From: Mesorhizobium wenxiniae
Lineage (GTDB): Bacteria; Pseudomonadota; Alphaproteobacteria; Rhizobiales; Rhizobiaceae
Reading direction: 5' to 3'
DNA: 64,000 nt
Assembly (NCBI RefSeq): GCF_002284535.1
Contig: NZ_NPKH01000037.1
Coordinates: 226,609 to 290,608, forward strand
Within the stretch, counting starts at the first letter, position 1; the number at the start of each line of letters is the position of its first letter. Below, in pieces: positions 1-9,317 of this stretch. Both the position numbers and the translations under genes were made by a program. The notes under the pieces were generated by a model. It was given only the letters and a program-made list of their open reading frames with translations. It was not told the DNA's origin and searched no databases.

Positions 1-106
1 TCGTGCGGCCGAATGTGCGCAGCATCTTTGGCAAATCCTTGGGCCCGACGACCACGATCATGACGATCGCGATCACCAGCATCTCGGTCCAGCCGATGTC
101 GAACAT
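1..106 (-). CDS. tatB: Sec-independent protein translocase TatB (N-terminal part only)
   Basis: The visible 35 codons begin MFDIGWTEMLVIAIV, one hydrophobic segment followed by GPKDLPKMLR, the hallmark N-terminus of TatB. TatB sits in the inner membrane with TatC and receives folded substrates carrying twin-arginine signals. The gene runs off the left edge, so its amphipathic helix and C-terminus are not visible. It lies 28 bp downstream of tatA on the same strand, the usual tatABC order, so tatC is expected just outside the window. Confidence 0.9.
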   Translation of the reverse strand, partial: MFDIGWTEMLVIAIVMIVVVGPKDLPKMLRTFGRT

Positions 107-134
107 GGCGATGCGTTCCGACTAAAGTTTGGGC

Positions 135-356
135 TCAGCTCTTGCTGGCCTTTTCCTTCACTGCCGAAACGGTTTCGTCAGCACGGTGTTCAACGGTGCG
201 CTTGTCCTCGGCAACCTCGTCGTCGGCCATGCCCTTCTTGAAGCTCTTGATACCCTTGGCCATGTCACCCATCAGCTCGGGAATCTTGCCGCGGCCGAAC
301 ACCAGCAGCACGATCACCAGCACGATCAGCCAGTGCCAAATCGAAAATGAACCCAT
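135..356 (-). CDS. tatA: Sec-independent protein translocase TatA
   Basis: This 73-residue protein starts MGSFSIWHWLIVLVIVLLVF, then FGRGKIPELMGDMAKGIK: the single TatA transmembrane helix, the FGRGK hinge and the amphipathic helix. The tail is polar and charged, as in rhizobial TatA. TatA multimers are thought to form or weaken the membrane for passage of folded proteins. It follows scpB after a gap of about 180 bp and precedes tatB, so the three may share transcription with the scp genes or use a promoter in that gap. Confidence 0.95.
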   Translation of the reverse strand: MGSFSIWHWLIVLVIVLLVFGRGKIPELMGDMAKGIKSFKKGMADDEVAEDKRTVEHRADETVSAVKEKASKS

Positions 357-536
357 AACAATCTCTCTCGAAAGTTTTCTCTGACGATGATCTATGCGCT
401 TTCGTGTCGGGATTCAAACACAACCGCGACAGAGTTTTATAAATCAGTGGCCGAAGTCACGCACTTTCGGCGCCATAGCCCGCTACCAATCGGCGCAGCC
501 GCGAAATACCAGCGGCTTTCGGCACGTCGTTTGCGG

Positions 537-1316
537 TCAATCTTCCTCGACGCGCGGCGTCAACAAGCCGAGTTCCTCAAGGTCGATGTCGGTTAGCGGA
601 TCCTCGTCGTCGGTCAGCGCATCCGGATCGGCCGGTGGCAGCGGAATGGTAAAATTCGACGGCATGCGGCCCGAAAGCAGCCCTGCGCCCTTCAATTCCT
701 CCATGCCGGGAAGGTCGCGGATCTCCTCCAGAGCGAAGTGGTCGAGGAAGATGTCGGTGGTGCCGTAGGTGACGGGGCGGCCGGGCGTGCGGCGCCGGCC
801 GCGCATCTTCACCCATTCGGTCTCCATCAGCGTGTCCAGCGTGCCCTTCGAGGTCTCGACGCCTCTGATATCCTCGATCTCGGCGCGCGTCACCGGCTGG
901 TGATAGGCGATGATCGCCAGCACTTCGAGCGCCGCGCGGGAAAGCTTCCTCTGCTGGACCGTGTCGCGGCTCATCAGGAACGCGAGATCGCCGGCGGTGC
1001 GGAACGCCCAGGCATCGCCGACGCGCACCAGATTGACGCCGCGCCGCGCATAGATCTGCTGCAGTTCGGCCATCGCCGCGGCGATGCTGATGCCGTCAGG
1101 CAGGCGTGCGGCAAGCTGCTTTTCGCTGACCGGCTCGGCGCTGGCAAAGACGATCGCCTCGGCCATGCGCACGGCTTCCGCCATATGCAGCCGCTCGCCA
1201 GGATTCTGGGACAAGTTCTGGGCCTGGCTTTCTGCCGGTGCCCCGGCGAGCACGCCCTCTTCGGTCTCGTCGTCGACGTTGAAAGGAATGACCGAAGCGT
1301 TGGCGCGTTCACTCAT
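537..1316 (-). CDS. scpB: Segregation and condensation protein ScpB
   Basis: The 259-residue product is a winged-helix kleisin-interacting protein of the SMC-ScpA-ScpB condensin complex. The conserved core spans about residues 45-190 and includes EVLAIIAYHQPVTRAEIEDI and RGRRRTPGRPVTYGTT, typical of ScpB. The start (MSERAN) is the ATG overlapping the scpA stop as ATGA; a longer reading frame upstream only shadows scpA. The acidic C-terminal tail is common in alphaproteobacterial ScpB. Confidence 0.93.
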   Translation of the reverse strand: MSERANASVIPFNVDDETEEGVLAGAPAESQAQNLSQNPGERLHMAEAVRMAEAIVFASAEPVSEKQLAARLPDGISIAAAMAELQQIYARRGVNLVRVGDAWAFRTAGDLAFLMSRDTVQQRKLSRAALEVLAIIAYHQPVTRAEIEDIRGVETSKGTLDTLMETEWVKMRGRRRTPGRPVTYGTTDIFLDHFALEEIRDLPGMEELKGAGLLSGRMPSNFTIPLPPADPDALTDDEDPLTDIDLEELGLLTPRVEED

Positions 1317-2197
1317 GATGCCACCTCGACTGCCCTGATGCCTTGCGCACGGCCGCGCAGATAGAGCGGCGCGAACACCTCGTCCTGCCGCATTTCCACT
1401 TTGCCTTCGCGCACCAGTTCCAGCGTCGCCGCAAACGAACTGGCAATCGCGGTACGCCGCTCGTCCGGGCCAGTCAGATATTCGACCAGGAAGCTGTCCA
1501 GCGCCGTCCAGTCGGCAAGCGAGCCGATCAGCCTGTTGAGGATATCGCGCGCATCCTTGAGCGACCACACACCGCGCCTGGCGATCGTCACATTAGTGAT
1601 GGCCTGCTTCTGGCGTTGCGCCGCATAGGCGGTCAGGAGATCGTAGAGCGAGGCCGAATAGGCGTTGCGTTTCTCGACGATGATCATTTCCGGCATGCCG
1701 CGGGCGAACACGTCGCGTCCGAGCCGGTTGCGGTTGACCAGGCGTGCCGCCGCGTCGCGCATCGCTTCCAGCCGCTTTAACCGGAATTGCAGCACGGCCG
1801 CCAACTCCTCGCCGCTTTCGCCGTCGTCGCCGGGTTGCTTGGGGATCAAAAGCTTCGACTTGAGAAACGCCAGCCACGCCGCCATCACCAGATAGTCGGC
1901 GGCAAGCTCCAGCCTGAGCGCCCTCACCTTCTCGACGAAGGCCAGATATTGCTCGGCCAGCGCCAAGATCGAGATGCGCGACAGATCGACCTTCTGGTTG
2001 CGGGCAAGATGCAGCAGAAGATCGAGCGGGCCCTCAAAACCGTCGACATCGACGACCAGCGCGGGATCGCTGGTCAGCCGCGAATCGTCGTTCTCGGCCC
2101 ACAGACGGTCCATCGGTGCGGCCTTGCCGGCCTTGTTGTCCAATGTTTCCGCCACTTCCTGTTGCTTTCCTTTGGTTCTATCTTCTTGTTTGGCCAT
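1313..2197 (-). CDS. scpA: Segregation and condensation protein ScpA
   Basis: The 294-residue kleisin bridges SMC heads with ScpB during chromosome condensation. The N-terminal SMC-binding region contains VDGFEGPLDLLLHLARNQKV near residues 50-70, the family signature, and the C-terminal winged-helix part ends with FAPLYLRGRAQGIRAVEV. The chosen ATG (MAKQED) lies 43 bp after nagZ; a later ATG (MDRLWAEN) would also retain the conserved region. Its stop overlaps the scpB start, so the pair is translationally coupled. Confidence 0.92.
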   Translation of the reverse strand: MAKQEDRTKGKQQEVAETLDNKAGKAAPMDRLWAENDDSRLTSDPALVVDVDGFEGPLDLLLHLARNQKVDLSRISILALAEQYLAFVEKVRALRLELAADYLVMAAWLAFLKSKLLIPKQPGDDGESGEELAAVLQFRLKRLEAMRDAAARLVNRNRLGRDVFARGMPEMIIVEKRNAYSASLYDLLTAYAAQRQKQAITNVTIARRGVWSLKDARDILNRLIGSLADWTALDSFLVEYLTGPDERRTAIASSFAATLELVREGKVEMRQDEVFAPLYLRGRAQGIRAVEVAS

Positions 2198-2240
2198 GAT
2201 CTGTTCCGAACAACCGGCTCCCATTTTTCGGGATCATGGT

Positions 2241-3260
2241 CTAGGCCACCGCATCGAAATAGGTGGCGAATTCGGCGCGTATCTCGGCTTCATCAGCCCA
2301 ATCGCGGTTCTTGATATAGGTCAGCGCCCGTTGCGCGCGTTGCAGCGACGTGCCTTCAAGCCCCGTTGTGCGGGACGCAATGCCGGCCATCTCCTCGAAA
2401 ACGCCATTGCAGTGAAGGACGAGATCGCAGCCCGCCGCAAGGATCGCGGCCGCCTTTGTCGGGAAATCCCCAGAAAGTGCCTTCATCGAGGTGTCGTCGC
2501 TGATCAGCAGCCCGTCGAAGCCGATTTCGCCGCGGATGATCTCATCGATGACCTTGCCGGATGTCGTGGCCGGGTTCTTCGGGTCGATCGCGCTGTAGAC
2601 GACATGCGCCGTCATCGCCATCGGCAAATGATTGAGCTCCCTGAACGGGGCGAAATCATGCCGCTGCAAGTCGCTCATCGAGGCATCGACGGTCGGCAGT
2701 TCGAAATGCGTGTCGGCAAAGGCCCGTCCATGCCCGGGAATATGCTTCATCACCGGCAGCACGCCGCCCGACATCAGGCCCTCCGCCGCTGCGCGACCCA
2801 GTTCGATGACGGAGCGAGGCTCCTTGCCATAGGCGCGCGCGCCGATGACGTCGCTGGCGCCCTCGATCGGAACGTCGAGCACCGGCAGGCAATCCGCCGT
2901 GATGCCGTAGCGCAGCAGGTCGAAGGCATGCAGCCGTGCCATCAGCCAGGCGGCGCGGTTGCCGGCGTCGTGGTCGTTGCGCCACAGGGCCCCGAGCGCG
3001 CCACCGGCCGGATAATTCGGCGCCAACGGCGGGCGCAGGCGCTGCACCCGGCCGCCTTCCTGGTCGATGAACACCGGGGCGTCCGGGCGCTCGATACAGT
3101 CGCGCATCGCGGCGACCAGATCGCGGATCTGCTCGGTCTCGCCGATGTTGCGCGCAAACAGGATGAATCCCCACGGGCATTCATTGCGATAGAAATTGAT
3201 TTCTTCGCGTGTGAGCGATTTCCCGGCGCAGCCGAGGATCATGGATTTTGATTCGGTCAT
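2241..3260 (-). CDS. nagZ: Beta-N-acetylhexosaminidase NagZ (GH3)
   Basis: The 339-residue cytosolic glycoside hydrolase family 3 enzyme removes N-acetylglucosamine from anhydromuropeptides during peptidoglycan recycling. The signatures seen are FIDQEGGRVQRLR (residues 65-77), KHIPGHG (172-178), which carries the mobile general acid/base histidine, and LLISDDTSMKAL (from about 251), which holds the nucleophile aspartate. No signal peptide is visible. The neighbouring scpAB and SPOR genes match the usual rhizobial arrangement. Confidence 0.94.
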   Translation of the reverse strand: MTESKSMILGCAGKSLTREEINFYRNECPWGFILFARNIGETEQIRDLVAAMRDCIERPDAPVFIDQEGGRVQRLRPPLAPNYPAGGALGALWRNDHDAGNRAAWLMARLHAFDLLRYGITADCLPVLDVPIEGASDVIGARAYGKEPRSVIELGRAAAEGLMSGGVLPVMKHIPGHGRAFADTHFELPTVDASMSDLQRHDFAPFRELNHLPMAMTAHVVYSAIDPKNPATTSGKVIDEIIRGEIGFDGLLISDDTSMKALSGDFPTKAAAILAAGCDLVLHCNGVFEEMAGIASRTTGLEGTSLQRAQRALTYIKNRDWADEAEIRAEFATYFDAVA

Positions 3261-3355
3261 GGGCAGGAGTTTAGAGCTTCACGCGGACAAAGGGAATCGC
3301 ATCGAACCACATGCGGCCAGGACCCCTTCCACACAAAGAACTCCCTTCCACAAAA

Positions 3356-3384
3356 AACCGGCGCGGTTCGTGACCGCGCCGGTT
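3356..3384 (-). terminator. Rho-independent terminator after the SPOR gene
   Basis: Perfect 12-bp inverted arms (AACCGGCGCGGT and its complement) enclose a 5-base loop. On the minus strand the stem is followed by a run of six to seven T residues. It lies 33 bp past the stop of the SPOR gene and before nagZ. Confidence 0.85.
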
Positions 3385-3416
3385 CTTTCCGCCCAAGGGC
3401 GGGAGACTTGAAATGG

Positions 3417-6400
3417 CTAGCGCGACACGAAGCAGTTGCCGCCGGCAGCCTTGTAGCTGGTGCACAGGTTGATCGCATCGTTGCGCGACTTCGCCGGGAC
3501 GCGGACGCGATAGAACGTTCCCTTGCCGGCGATCTCGGCCTTGACGATGTTGGCGGTATGGCCGGAAAGCACGCTGCCATATCGGCGCTGCAGATCCTGA
3601 TAGGTCGACTGGGCGCTTTCGACGGTCGGCTGCGAGGCAATCTGCATCGACCATGAACCACCGCCGGTCGAGCCCGCCGCGGGATTGATGGACGCAACCT
3701 GGTCGGGCTTGACCTCGCCGACGACGTCGACCGGCTGGTCGGACGGACGCTGCGGCGCCACCGGAACCGAGGCCGGCGTATTGGCAGGCTGGGCGGTTTG
3801 GGCCTCAGCCTCAGGCGCGGCTGCCGGCGCGGCCGTCGGATTGACTATTTCCGGCTTGGCTGTTTCCGGCTTGGCGGCTTCGGTCTGGTCGCCGCCCACT
3901 GGGTCGCCACCCAGTAGGTCGTCACTTGCCTGGTCGGCAACAGGCGGTACCGTACCGGTCTGTTGTTCTGCGTCGTCGGCCTGACCCGTCGGGGCCACAT
4001 GCTGCGGCGCCGGATCGACAGGCTCGAAGGCAGCGATCTGCGGTGCCGCAGGCGCCGGATCCTCGCGCGCAACCAGCGAGCCATCGGGTTTGACGACCAT
4101 GGTTCTCACCTTGCGCGGCGCAACCGCGACGAGGTCGGGGTCGATGCCCTGGTCGGCCTCTTGCAGAACCTGGGCGATACGATCCTCGGATTTGGATGCC
4201 GGCACGGCGGCGACGTCGGCATTTCCGGCCGCTTGCGTGCCGCGGATCGCATTGGCTCCTTCAGCGGGGGCGGATTCGGCATTGCCGATCGCATCGGCGG
4301 CTTCAGCCGTGTCGATATCGTCGGGCGAAAGATCGACCACACGGCTCTGCGGCGGCTCCTTGGCCGCCACGTCCACCGGCTCTTCAGTGTTGGTGACCAG
4401 TTTTTCCTGGACCGGTTCCGCAGGCTTTGCGCCACCCTTGGCCACGGCGTCATAGACCTTATTGTCCTGGTTCGGCACGACGGTGCCGCCCGGATTTTCC
4501 GGCCTGACCTTGATCGGTGCGTTGTCCGCCTTGACGATGACCGGCGCATCGGTGCCGCCGGTGCCGCCGAAAGACAGCGCGAAGGCGCCGAGACCGCCCG
4601 CGAGCGCCACGGCGCCGACGACCGCGGCGACCAGCAGGCCGCGGCTCCGCGGCCTCGCAGCATCGTGCTCAGCCAAGCCGGGAACTGACATGGCCTCATC
4701 CAGTTCGGGGTCGTAGTCGAGTTCGTCCAAGCCAAAGTCGTCGGCCTGCGAAGCCGGCCGGCCGTTGGGCAAGTCGCCCAGATCGAAGCCGCTGGCGGCA
4801 TCGGCATAAGATGCACTGACAGACGCTTGTGCGGGTCTCGCCGCATAGGTGCGCGTTTCAACGCGGTCGGGCTCATAGCCTGACTGGAACCCGGCCGCTG
4901 ACTGGAACCCGGCCGTTGACTGAAATCCGGCCCCTGACTCAAATCCGGCATTGTAGGATTCGTCGTCATAGGCCGCGCTGCGCGCCGGAGCGGCAGCGAC
5001 GTCTACGGCATTCATTTCCGTGAGAAGGCTGGCGAACTCGGTGTCGAGATCGTCATAGGCAGGCGCCGCCGGTTCGTCGTCATTGAAGTCGAGGTCCGGA
5101 ATATCGAGGTCGTCCGCCAGCGCGACCACGCGCTCGGGCACATCGACCGTCTCGACATCGGGCATCTCGTCATACGCCGAAGACTGTTCGCTTTGCGCCG
5201 GCGCAGATGCCGCATCGGCGGCGCCGTCTTCGGCCGGCTCATCCTGATAGGACGGTGCCGTAGCCATTGGCGGTGTCGCTTCCGTGGTCTTCGCCGAAGT
5301 CGTCGGCTGGGCTGCAAAGGCAGGCTGCGACTGTGCGACCGGCGTTACGCGGCTCCACGAACGGGCCGGCGTCGGCGGGGCGGAGGGTGCCGCCATCCAG
5401 CTGAGCGCATCAGCCGGATCCTGCTGGGAAGCGGCGGCCGCAACGTCATCGCCGTCGCCATGATCCAGACCGATGTCCTTGGCGAACGCGGTATGCAATG
5501 CGTCATCGTCGAAATCGACATCGGCCTGCCCGGCGGCATCTTCAGCGCTGAAATCCTGGCCCTCGAGCTCATCGAGGAGAACGCTATCGAGATCGGCGTC
5601 GTCGGCGGCGTGAACCGCGCTACTATCCGGCGACCCCAAAAGGTCTTGCTCGTCGAGGCTCCAGTCCAGTTCTTCGACGGGCTTCGCTGATTTGACGGCG
5701 ACCTTTTCAGTCGCGGCTACAGGGTGCCGAACCATAGCGGGTTCGTTGGCCGCGGAGGCCGCCACGGGGGAAGCTCGTGTGCGCATGGTGCCCAACAGCG
5801 CGTTCAGCTCGTCTTCGAGGCTCCGCTCGTCAGCGATGGGGGCTGGCGCCGCCGACTGGACTCCGGCGGCCGGCGCCGTCGGTTGGGCAGCAACGCCGGA
5901 GGCCTGCGGAACCGGCTTTTCGGCTTCCTCGGCAAGCGCGTCCTCGAAGCTCAGGTCAAAATCGGCGTCGAACGCATCTTCCGGGGTCTCGGCGGAAGGT
6001 TCGTGCTTGGCGACGATAGCCTCCGATTCGTCAATTTCTGGCTCGTCAATTTCGACCGGTTCAGCCGTGCGAACGTCGAAATCCATGTCGACATCGACCA
6101 TGACATTGTCGAAATGGCCGGCAAAGTCCTCATCGGACTCGTCCGAAACAGCCCGAACAGGCGCAGCAGGAGCTCCAACAGCGGCCTGCTCCATCGGCCC
6201 ATGTTCGTCGAGCATCAACTCGTCTTCGAGCGAGCTTGCGACGGCATTGTCGAATTCGTCGTCGAAGGCGGGTTCGGCGGCCGGCGCGGAAACGTCGGCG
6301 GGTTCGGCAGCCTGCTCCATCGGCACGTGTTCTCCAAGCATCAGCTCGTCTTCGAGCGAGCTTGCGACCGCATTGTCGAATTCATCGTCGAAGGCGGGGT

Positions 6401-7382
6401 CGGCAGCCGGCGCGGAGATTTCGGCGGCTTCGGCAACCTGCTCCATCGGCACCTGCTCGTCGAGCATCAGCTCGTCTTCGAGCGAGCTTGCGACTGCGTT
6501 GTCGAATTCATCATCGAAGGCGGGTTCGGCGGCCGGCGCGGATGCATCGATGGCGGCAGTATTCTGTTCGGACTCGCCCGTCGCCTCGTCGTCGACCAGT
6601 AAATCCTGTTCGAGCGACGCGGCAAGCTCGCCGTTCCCAAGCTTGTCGTTCCCAAGCTTGTCGTTTATTGGCAAATCGTCTTCGAATGGCGACACATCTT
6701 CGAGCGAACTGGCAAGCGCATCGTCGAAATCGTCATCGAACGCAGCTTCAACAGCCGGCGCGGATGCTTCGGCAACACCAGAACGCGAGTCGTCGGCAGC
6801 AACGGCATGGGCGGATTCGTCCGTCGCATCGTCGTCCAGCAGTAAATCCTGTTCGAGCGACGCGGCAAGCTCGTCGTTCCCGAGCTTGTCGTTCCCTGCC
6901 AAATCGTCTTCGAAAGGCGACACGTCTTCGAGCGAACTGGCAAGCGCATCGTCGAAATCGTCATCGAACGCAGCTTCAACAGCTGGCGCGGATGCTTCGG
7001 CAACACCAGAACGGGCGTCGTCGGCAGCAACGGCATGGGCGGTTTCGTCCGTCGCATCATCGTCCAGCAGGAAATCCTGTTCGAGCGACGCGGCAAGCTC
7101 GTCGTCCACGGCGTCGGTGGCAGCCGGTTCGAAAGCCGGCTCGCGAATCTCGGTTGCGCCGTCGTTGTCGTCGGCGCCGAATTCGCCCATCAACTCCTTC
7201 TCGAGATCGATGTCGAAATCGCCCTCGTCCGCCGGCTGGCTGGGTGGGGCCGCCTTCGGCTGGGCCTGCGGCTTGACCGGCTGGCGCGGGTCGAACCCCA
7301 TGATCCTGGTCAGTTCCGCGAACGGATCATCGTCGGCGATATCGTTTTGGGCGGCTGCTCTCAGCTGGGTTCTGTCTGCCAT
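3417..7382 (-). CDS. Large acidic membrane protein with C-terminal SPOR domain
   Basis: The 1321-residue protein has a very acidic N-terminal cytoplasmic region of about 900 residues, one membrane segment near residues 914-937 (GLLVAAVVGAVALAGG), a Pro/Ala/Gln-rich periplasmic stretch and a C-terminal SPOR domain from about residue 1247 (WSMQIASQPTVESAQSTY to NCFVSR). SPOR domains bind denuded peptidoglycan glycans at division septa, so a cell-envelope or division role is likely. The N-terminal part is built from tandem repeats (see the repeat feature). The ATG at MADRTQ has GGGA upstream, better than the ATG eight codons earlier. Its place between argS and nagZ is typical of rhizobia. Confidence 0.9.
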   Translation of the reverse strand: MADRTQLRAAAQNDIADDDPFAELTRIMGFDPRQPVKPQAQPKAAPPSQPADEGDFDIDLEKELMGEFGADDNDGATEIREPAFEPAATDAVDDELAASLEQDFLLDDDATDETAHAVAADDARSGVAEASAPAVEAAFDDDFDDALASSLEDVSPFEDDLAGNDKLGNDELAASLEQDLLLDDDATDESAHAVAADDSRSGVAEASAPAVEAAFDDDFDDALASSLEDVSPFEDDLPINDKLGNDKLGNGELAASLEQDLLVDDEATGESEQNTAAIDASAPAAEPAFDDEFDNAVASSLEDELMLDEQVPMEQVAEAAEISAPAADPAFDDEFDNAVASSLEDELMLGEHVPMEQAAEPADVSAPAAEPAFDDEFDNAVASSLEDELMLDEHGPMEQAAVGAPAAPVRAVSDESDEDFAGHFDNVMVDVDMDFDVRTAEPVEIDEPEIDESEAIVAKHEPSAETPEDAFDADFDLSFEDALAEEAEKPVPQASGVAAQPTAPAAGVQSAAPAPIADERSLEDELNALLGTMRTRASPVAASAANEPAMVRHPVAATEKVAVKSAKPVEELDWSLDEQDLLGSPDSSAVHAADDADLDSVLLDELEGQDFSAEDAAGQADVDFDDDALHTAFAKDIGLDHGDGDDVAAAASQQDPADALSWMAAPSAPPTPARSWSRVTPVAQSQPAFAAQPTTSAKTTEATPPMATAPSYQDEPAEDGAADAASAPAQSEQSSAYDEMPDVETVDVPERVVALADDLDIPDLDFNDDEPAAPAYDDLDTEFASLLTEMNAVDVAAAPARSAAYDDESYNAGFESGAGFQSTAGFQSAAGFQSGYEPDRVETRTYAARPAQASVSASYADAASGFDLGDLPNGRPASQADDFGLDELDYDPELDEAMSVPGLAEHDAARPRSRGLLVAAVVGAVALAGGLGAFALSFGGTGGTDAPVIVKADNAPIKVRPENPGGTVVPNQDNKVYDAVAKGGAKPAEPVQEKLVTNTEEPVDVAAKEPPQSRVVDLSPDDIDTAEAADAIGNAESAPAEGANAIRGTQAAGNADVAAVPASKSEDRIAQVLQEADQGIDPDLVAVAPRKVRTMVVKPDGSLVAREDPAPAAPQIAAFEPVDPAPQHVAPTGQADDAEQQTGTVPPVADQASDDLLGGDPVGGDQTEAAKPETAKPEIVNPTAAPAAAPEAEAQTAQPANTPASVPVAPQRPSDQPVDVVGEVKPDQVASINPAAGSTGGGSWSMQIASQPTVESAQSTYQDLQRRYGSVLSGHTANIVKAEIAGKGTFYRVRVPAKSRNDAINLCTSYKAAGGNCFVSR
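6230..7110 (-). repeat. In-gene tandem repeats in the SPOR protein
   Basis: Two nested repeat families are visible. One is a unit of about 76 codons (AASLEQD, then SGVAEASAPAVEAAFDDD, then ALASSLEDVSPFEDDL) in two copies plus a partial third. The other is a 42-codon unit built around AFDDEFDNAVASSLEDELML in three copies. Copies are nearly identical at DNA level, implying recent slippage or unequal exchange. All keep the reading frame. Confidence 0.9.
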
Positions 7383-7485
7383 TATTGTTCCCGAACTCGC
7401 ACTCATTCGGACGCCATGGACGTCGCGCAGGGTTGGCCCTTACCAGCGCAATGTGGGCAAAAGGTGACAGGTTTTTTAGTCAAAC

Positions 7486-9243
7486 CTAACGCATCTCGGT
7501 GGGCGCATCGGCCCCGATCAGCATCAGGCCGGACGTCAAAACGTCCGAAACAGCCTGCACCAGCCCTAGTCTGGCATGCGTCAATTGTCGGTCGTTAACC
7601 TTAACAAAACGTAAGTCCGGATTCTCGGTCCCGCGGTTCCAATGTCCGTGGAAGCTGGAGGCGAGATCGTAGAGGTAGAATGCCAGCCGGTGCGGCTCGA
7701 GCGCAAGTGCCGCGGATTCAATCAGCCGCGGATATTCGGCAAGCTTCCTGATCAGGCCGATCTCGGCTTCGTCGGTCAGCGAAGCGGTGGCGGCGGCCAG
7801 CCGATTGCGGTCGAAATTGGCCTCGCCCAACTGTTCGCTCGCCTGCCGGAACACCGAATGGCAGCGCGCCGAGGCGTACTGCACGTAGAACACCGGATTG
7901 TCCTTCGACTGCTCGGTCACCTTGGCGAAGTCGAAATCGAGCGGCGCATCGTTCTTGCGGTAGAGCATCATAAAGCGGATCGGATCGCGGCCGACCTCCT
8001 CCACCACTTCGCGCAGCGTCACAAAATCGCCCGACCGCTTCGACATGCGCACCGGTTCGCCCTCGCGAAAAAGCCTCACCAACTGGCAAAGCAACACGGT
8101 AAGCTTCACCTCGTCGCCGGAAATCGCCCGGGCGAGCGCTTCCAGGCGCTTCACATAGCCGCCATGATCGGCGCCGAGCACATAGATCAGCTCGACGAAA
8201 CCGCGATCGACCTTGTCCTTCAAATAGGCGACGTCCGCGGCAAAATAGGTGAAGGTGCCGTCCGACTTGACCAGCGCCCGGTCCATGTCGTCGCCGACCG
8301 CAGTCGAGCGGAACAGCGTCTGCTCGCGATCCTCCCAGTCGTCCGGCTTCTCGCCCTTGGGCGGCGGCAGCTTGCCCTTGTAGATATGGCCCTTGAGCGT
8401 CAGGTCGTTGATGGCGGAACGGATTTTCCGGGCGTTGTCGGCGTGCAGCGTGCGCTCCGAGAAAAAGACGTCGTGATGCACATTGAGCAGCGCCAGATCC
8501 TCGCGGATCATGGCCATCATCGCATCGATCGTCCTGTCCTTGACGATGGCAAGCGCTTCCTCGTCGGACATCTGCAGCAGGGAGCGGTCGAATTCGCTGG
8601 CCAGCGCCTGGCCGACCGGCACCAGATAGTCGCCCGGATAGAGCCCGGCCGGAATCTCGCCGATGTCGTCGCCGAGCGCCTCGCGGTAACGCAGCATGAC
8701 CGAGCGGCCGAGCACGTCGATCTGCGAACCAGCATCGTTGATGACATATTCCTTGGTCACGTCATAACCGGCGAAGGCCATCAGATTGGCGAGCGCATCA
8801 CCCACCACGGCGCCACGGCAATGGCCGACATGCATCGGTCCGGTAGGGTTAGCCGAGACATATTCGACATTGGCTTTCTTGCCGCCGCCGACCGTCGAGC
8901 GGCCGTAATCGCGGCCTTCGCCGAGCAGCACAGTCAGATGCAACTGCCAGAACGCGTCCTTGAGCCTGAGATTGACGAAGCCTGGACCGGCAACGTCCGC
9001 AGCGGCGATGTCGATGTCGGCGCGCAGCGCCTGCGCCAGCCTTTCAGCCAGTGCGCGTGGGGGCTGGCCGGTCGGCTTGGCCAGCACCATTGCCGCATTG
9101 GTCGCCAGGTCGCCATGGCTGGCGTCGCGCGGCGGCTCGACGGCGATGCGCGACAAGTCCAGCGAACCGCCGTCTTTGTCTTTTAAATCAAGCGCTTCGA
9201 CAGCTCTGGTGATTCGCGCGTTGAAATCGGCGAAGATGTTCAT
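7486..9243 (-). CDS. argS: Arginyl-tRNA synthetase
   Basis: The 585-residue class I synthetase charges tRNA-Arg. The N-terminal Add1 domain (DASHGDLATNAAMVLAK) is followed by the HIGH-type motif HVGH at residues 148-151 within ANPTGPMHVGHCRGAVVGD. A KMSKS-type motif reads RMSKRSGDFVTLREVV. The C-terminal anticodon-binding helices end near residue 585. The start MNIFADFNARI is standard for rhizobial ArgS. It lies 74 bp after dgt on the same strand. Confidence 0.97.
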   Translation of the reverse strand: MNIFADFNARITRAVEALDLKDKDGGSLDLSRIAVEPPRDASHGDLATNAAMVLAKPTGQPPRALAERLAQALRADIDIAAADVAGPGFVNLRLKDAFWQLHLTVLLGEGRDYGRSTVGGGKKANVEYVSANPTGPMHVGHCRGAVVGDALANLMAFAGYDVTKEYVINDAGSQIDVLGRSVMLRYREALGDDIGEIPAGLYPGDYLVPVGQALASEFDRSLLQMSDEEALAIVKDRTIDAMMAMIREDLALLNVHHDVFFSERTLHADNARKIRSAINDLTLKGHIYKGKLPPPKGEKPDDWEDREQTLFRSTAVGDDMDRALVKSDGTFTYFAADVAYLKDKVDRGFVELIYVLGADHGGYVKRLEALARAISGDEVKLTVLLCQLVRLFREGEPVRMSKRSGDFVTLREVVEEVGRDPIRFMMLYRKNDAPLDFDFAKVTEQSKDNPVFYVQYASARCHSVFRQASEQLGEANFDRNRLAAATASLTDEAEIGLIRKLAEYPRLIESAALALEPHRLAFYLYDLASSFHGHWNRGTENPDLRFVKVNDRQLTHARLGLVQAVSDVLTSGLMLIGADAPTEMR

Positions 9244-9317
9244 TGGTGTAGCTCTGGGGTGTGGCTCTGGCGGCTTTGCAGGGATCCGGCTTATTGGCCG
9301 GCAAAATCGAGCTCGGC

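Noticed and set aside
1974..3251. 425-codon plus-strand frame
   Set aside because: Antisense of nagZ and scpA; Arg/His-rich with no domain.
6230..7110. CRISPR-like periodic repeats
   Set aside because: Repeats keep codon frame inside a long gene, have no uniform spacer and no cas genes nearby.
5692..7467. 591-codon Ser-rich frame on the plus strand
   Set aside because: It mirrors the acidic repeats of the SPOR gene; Ser runs are the antisense of Glu/Asp codons. No independent protein features.
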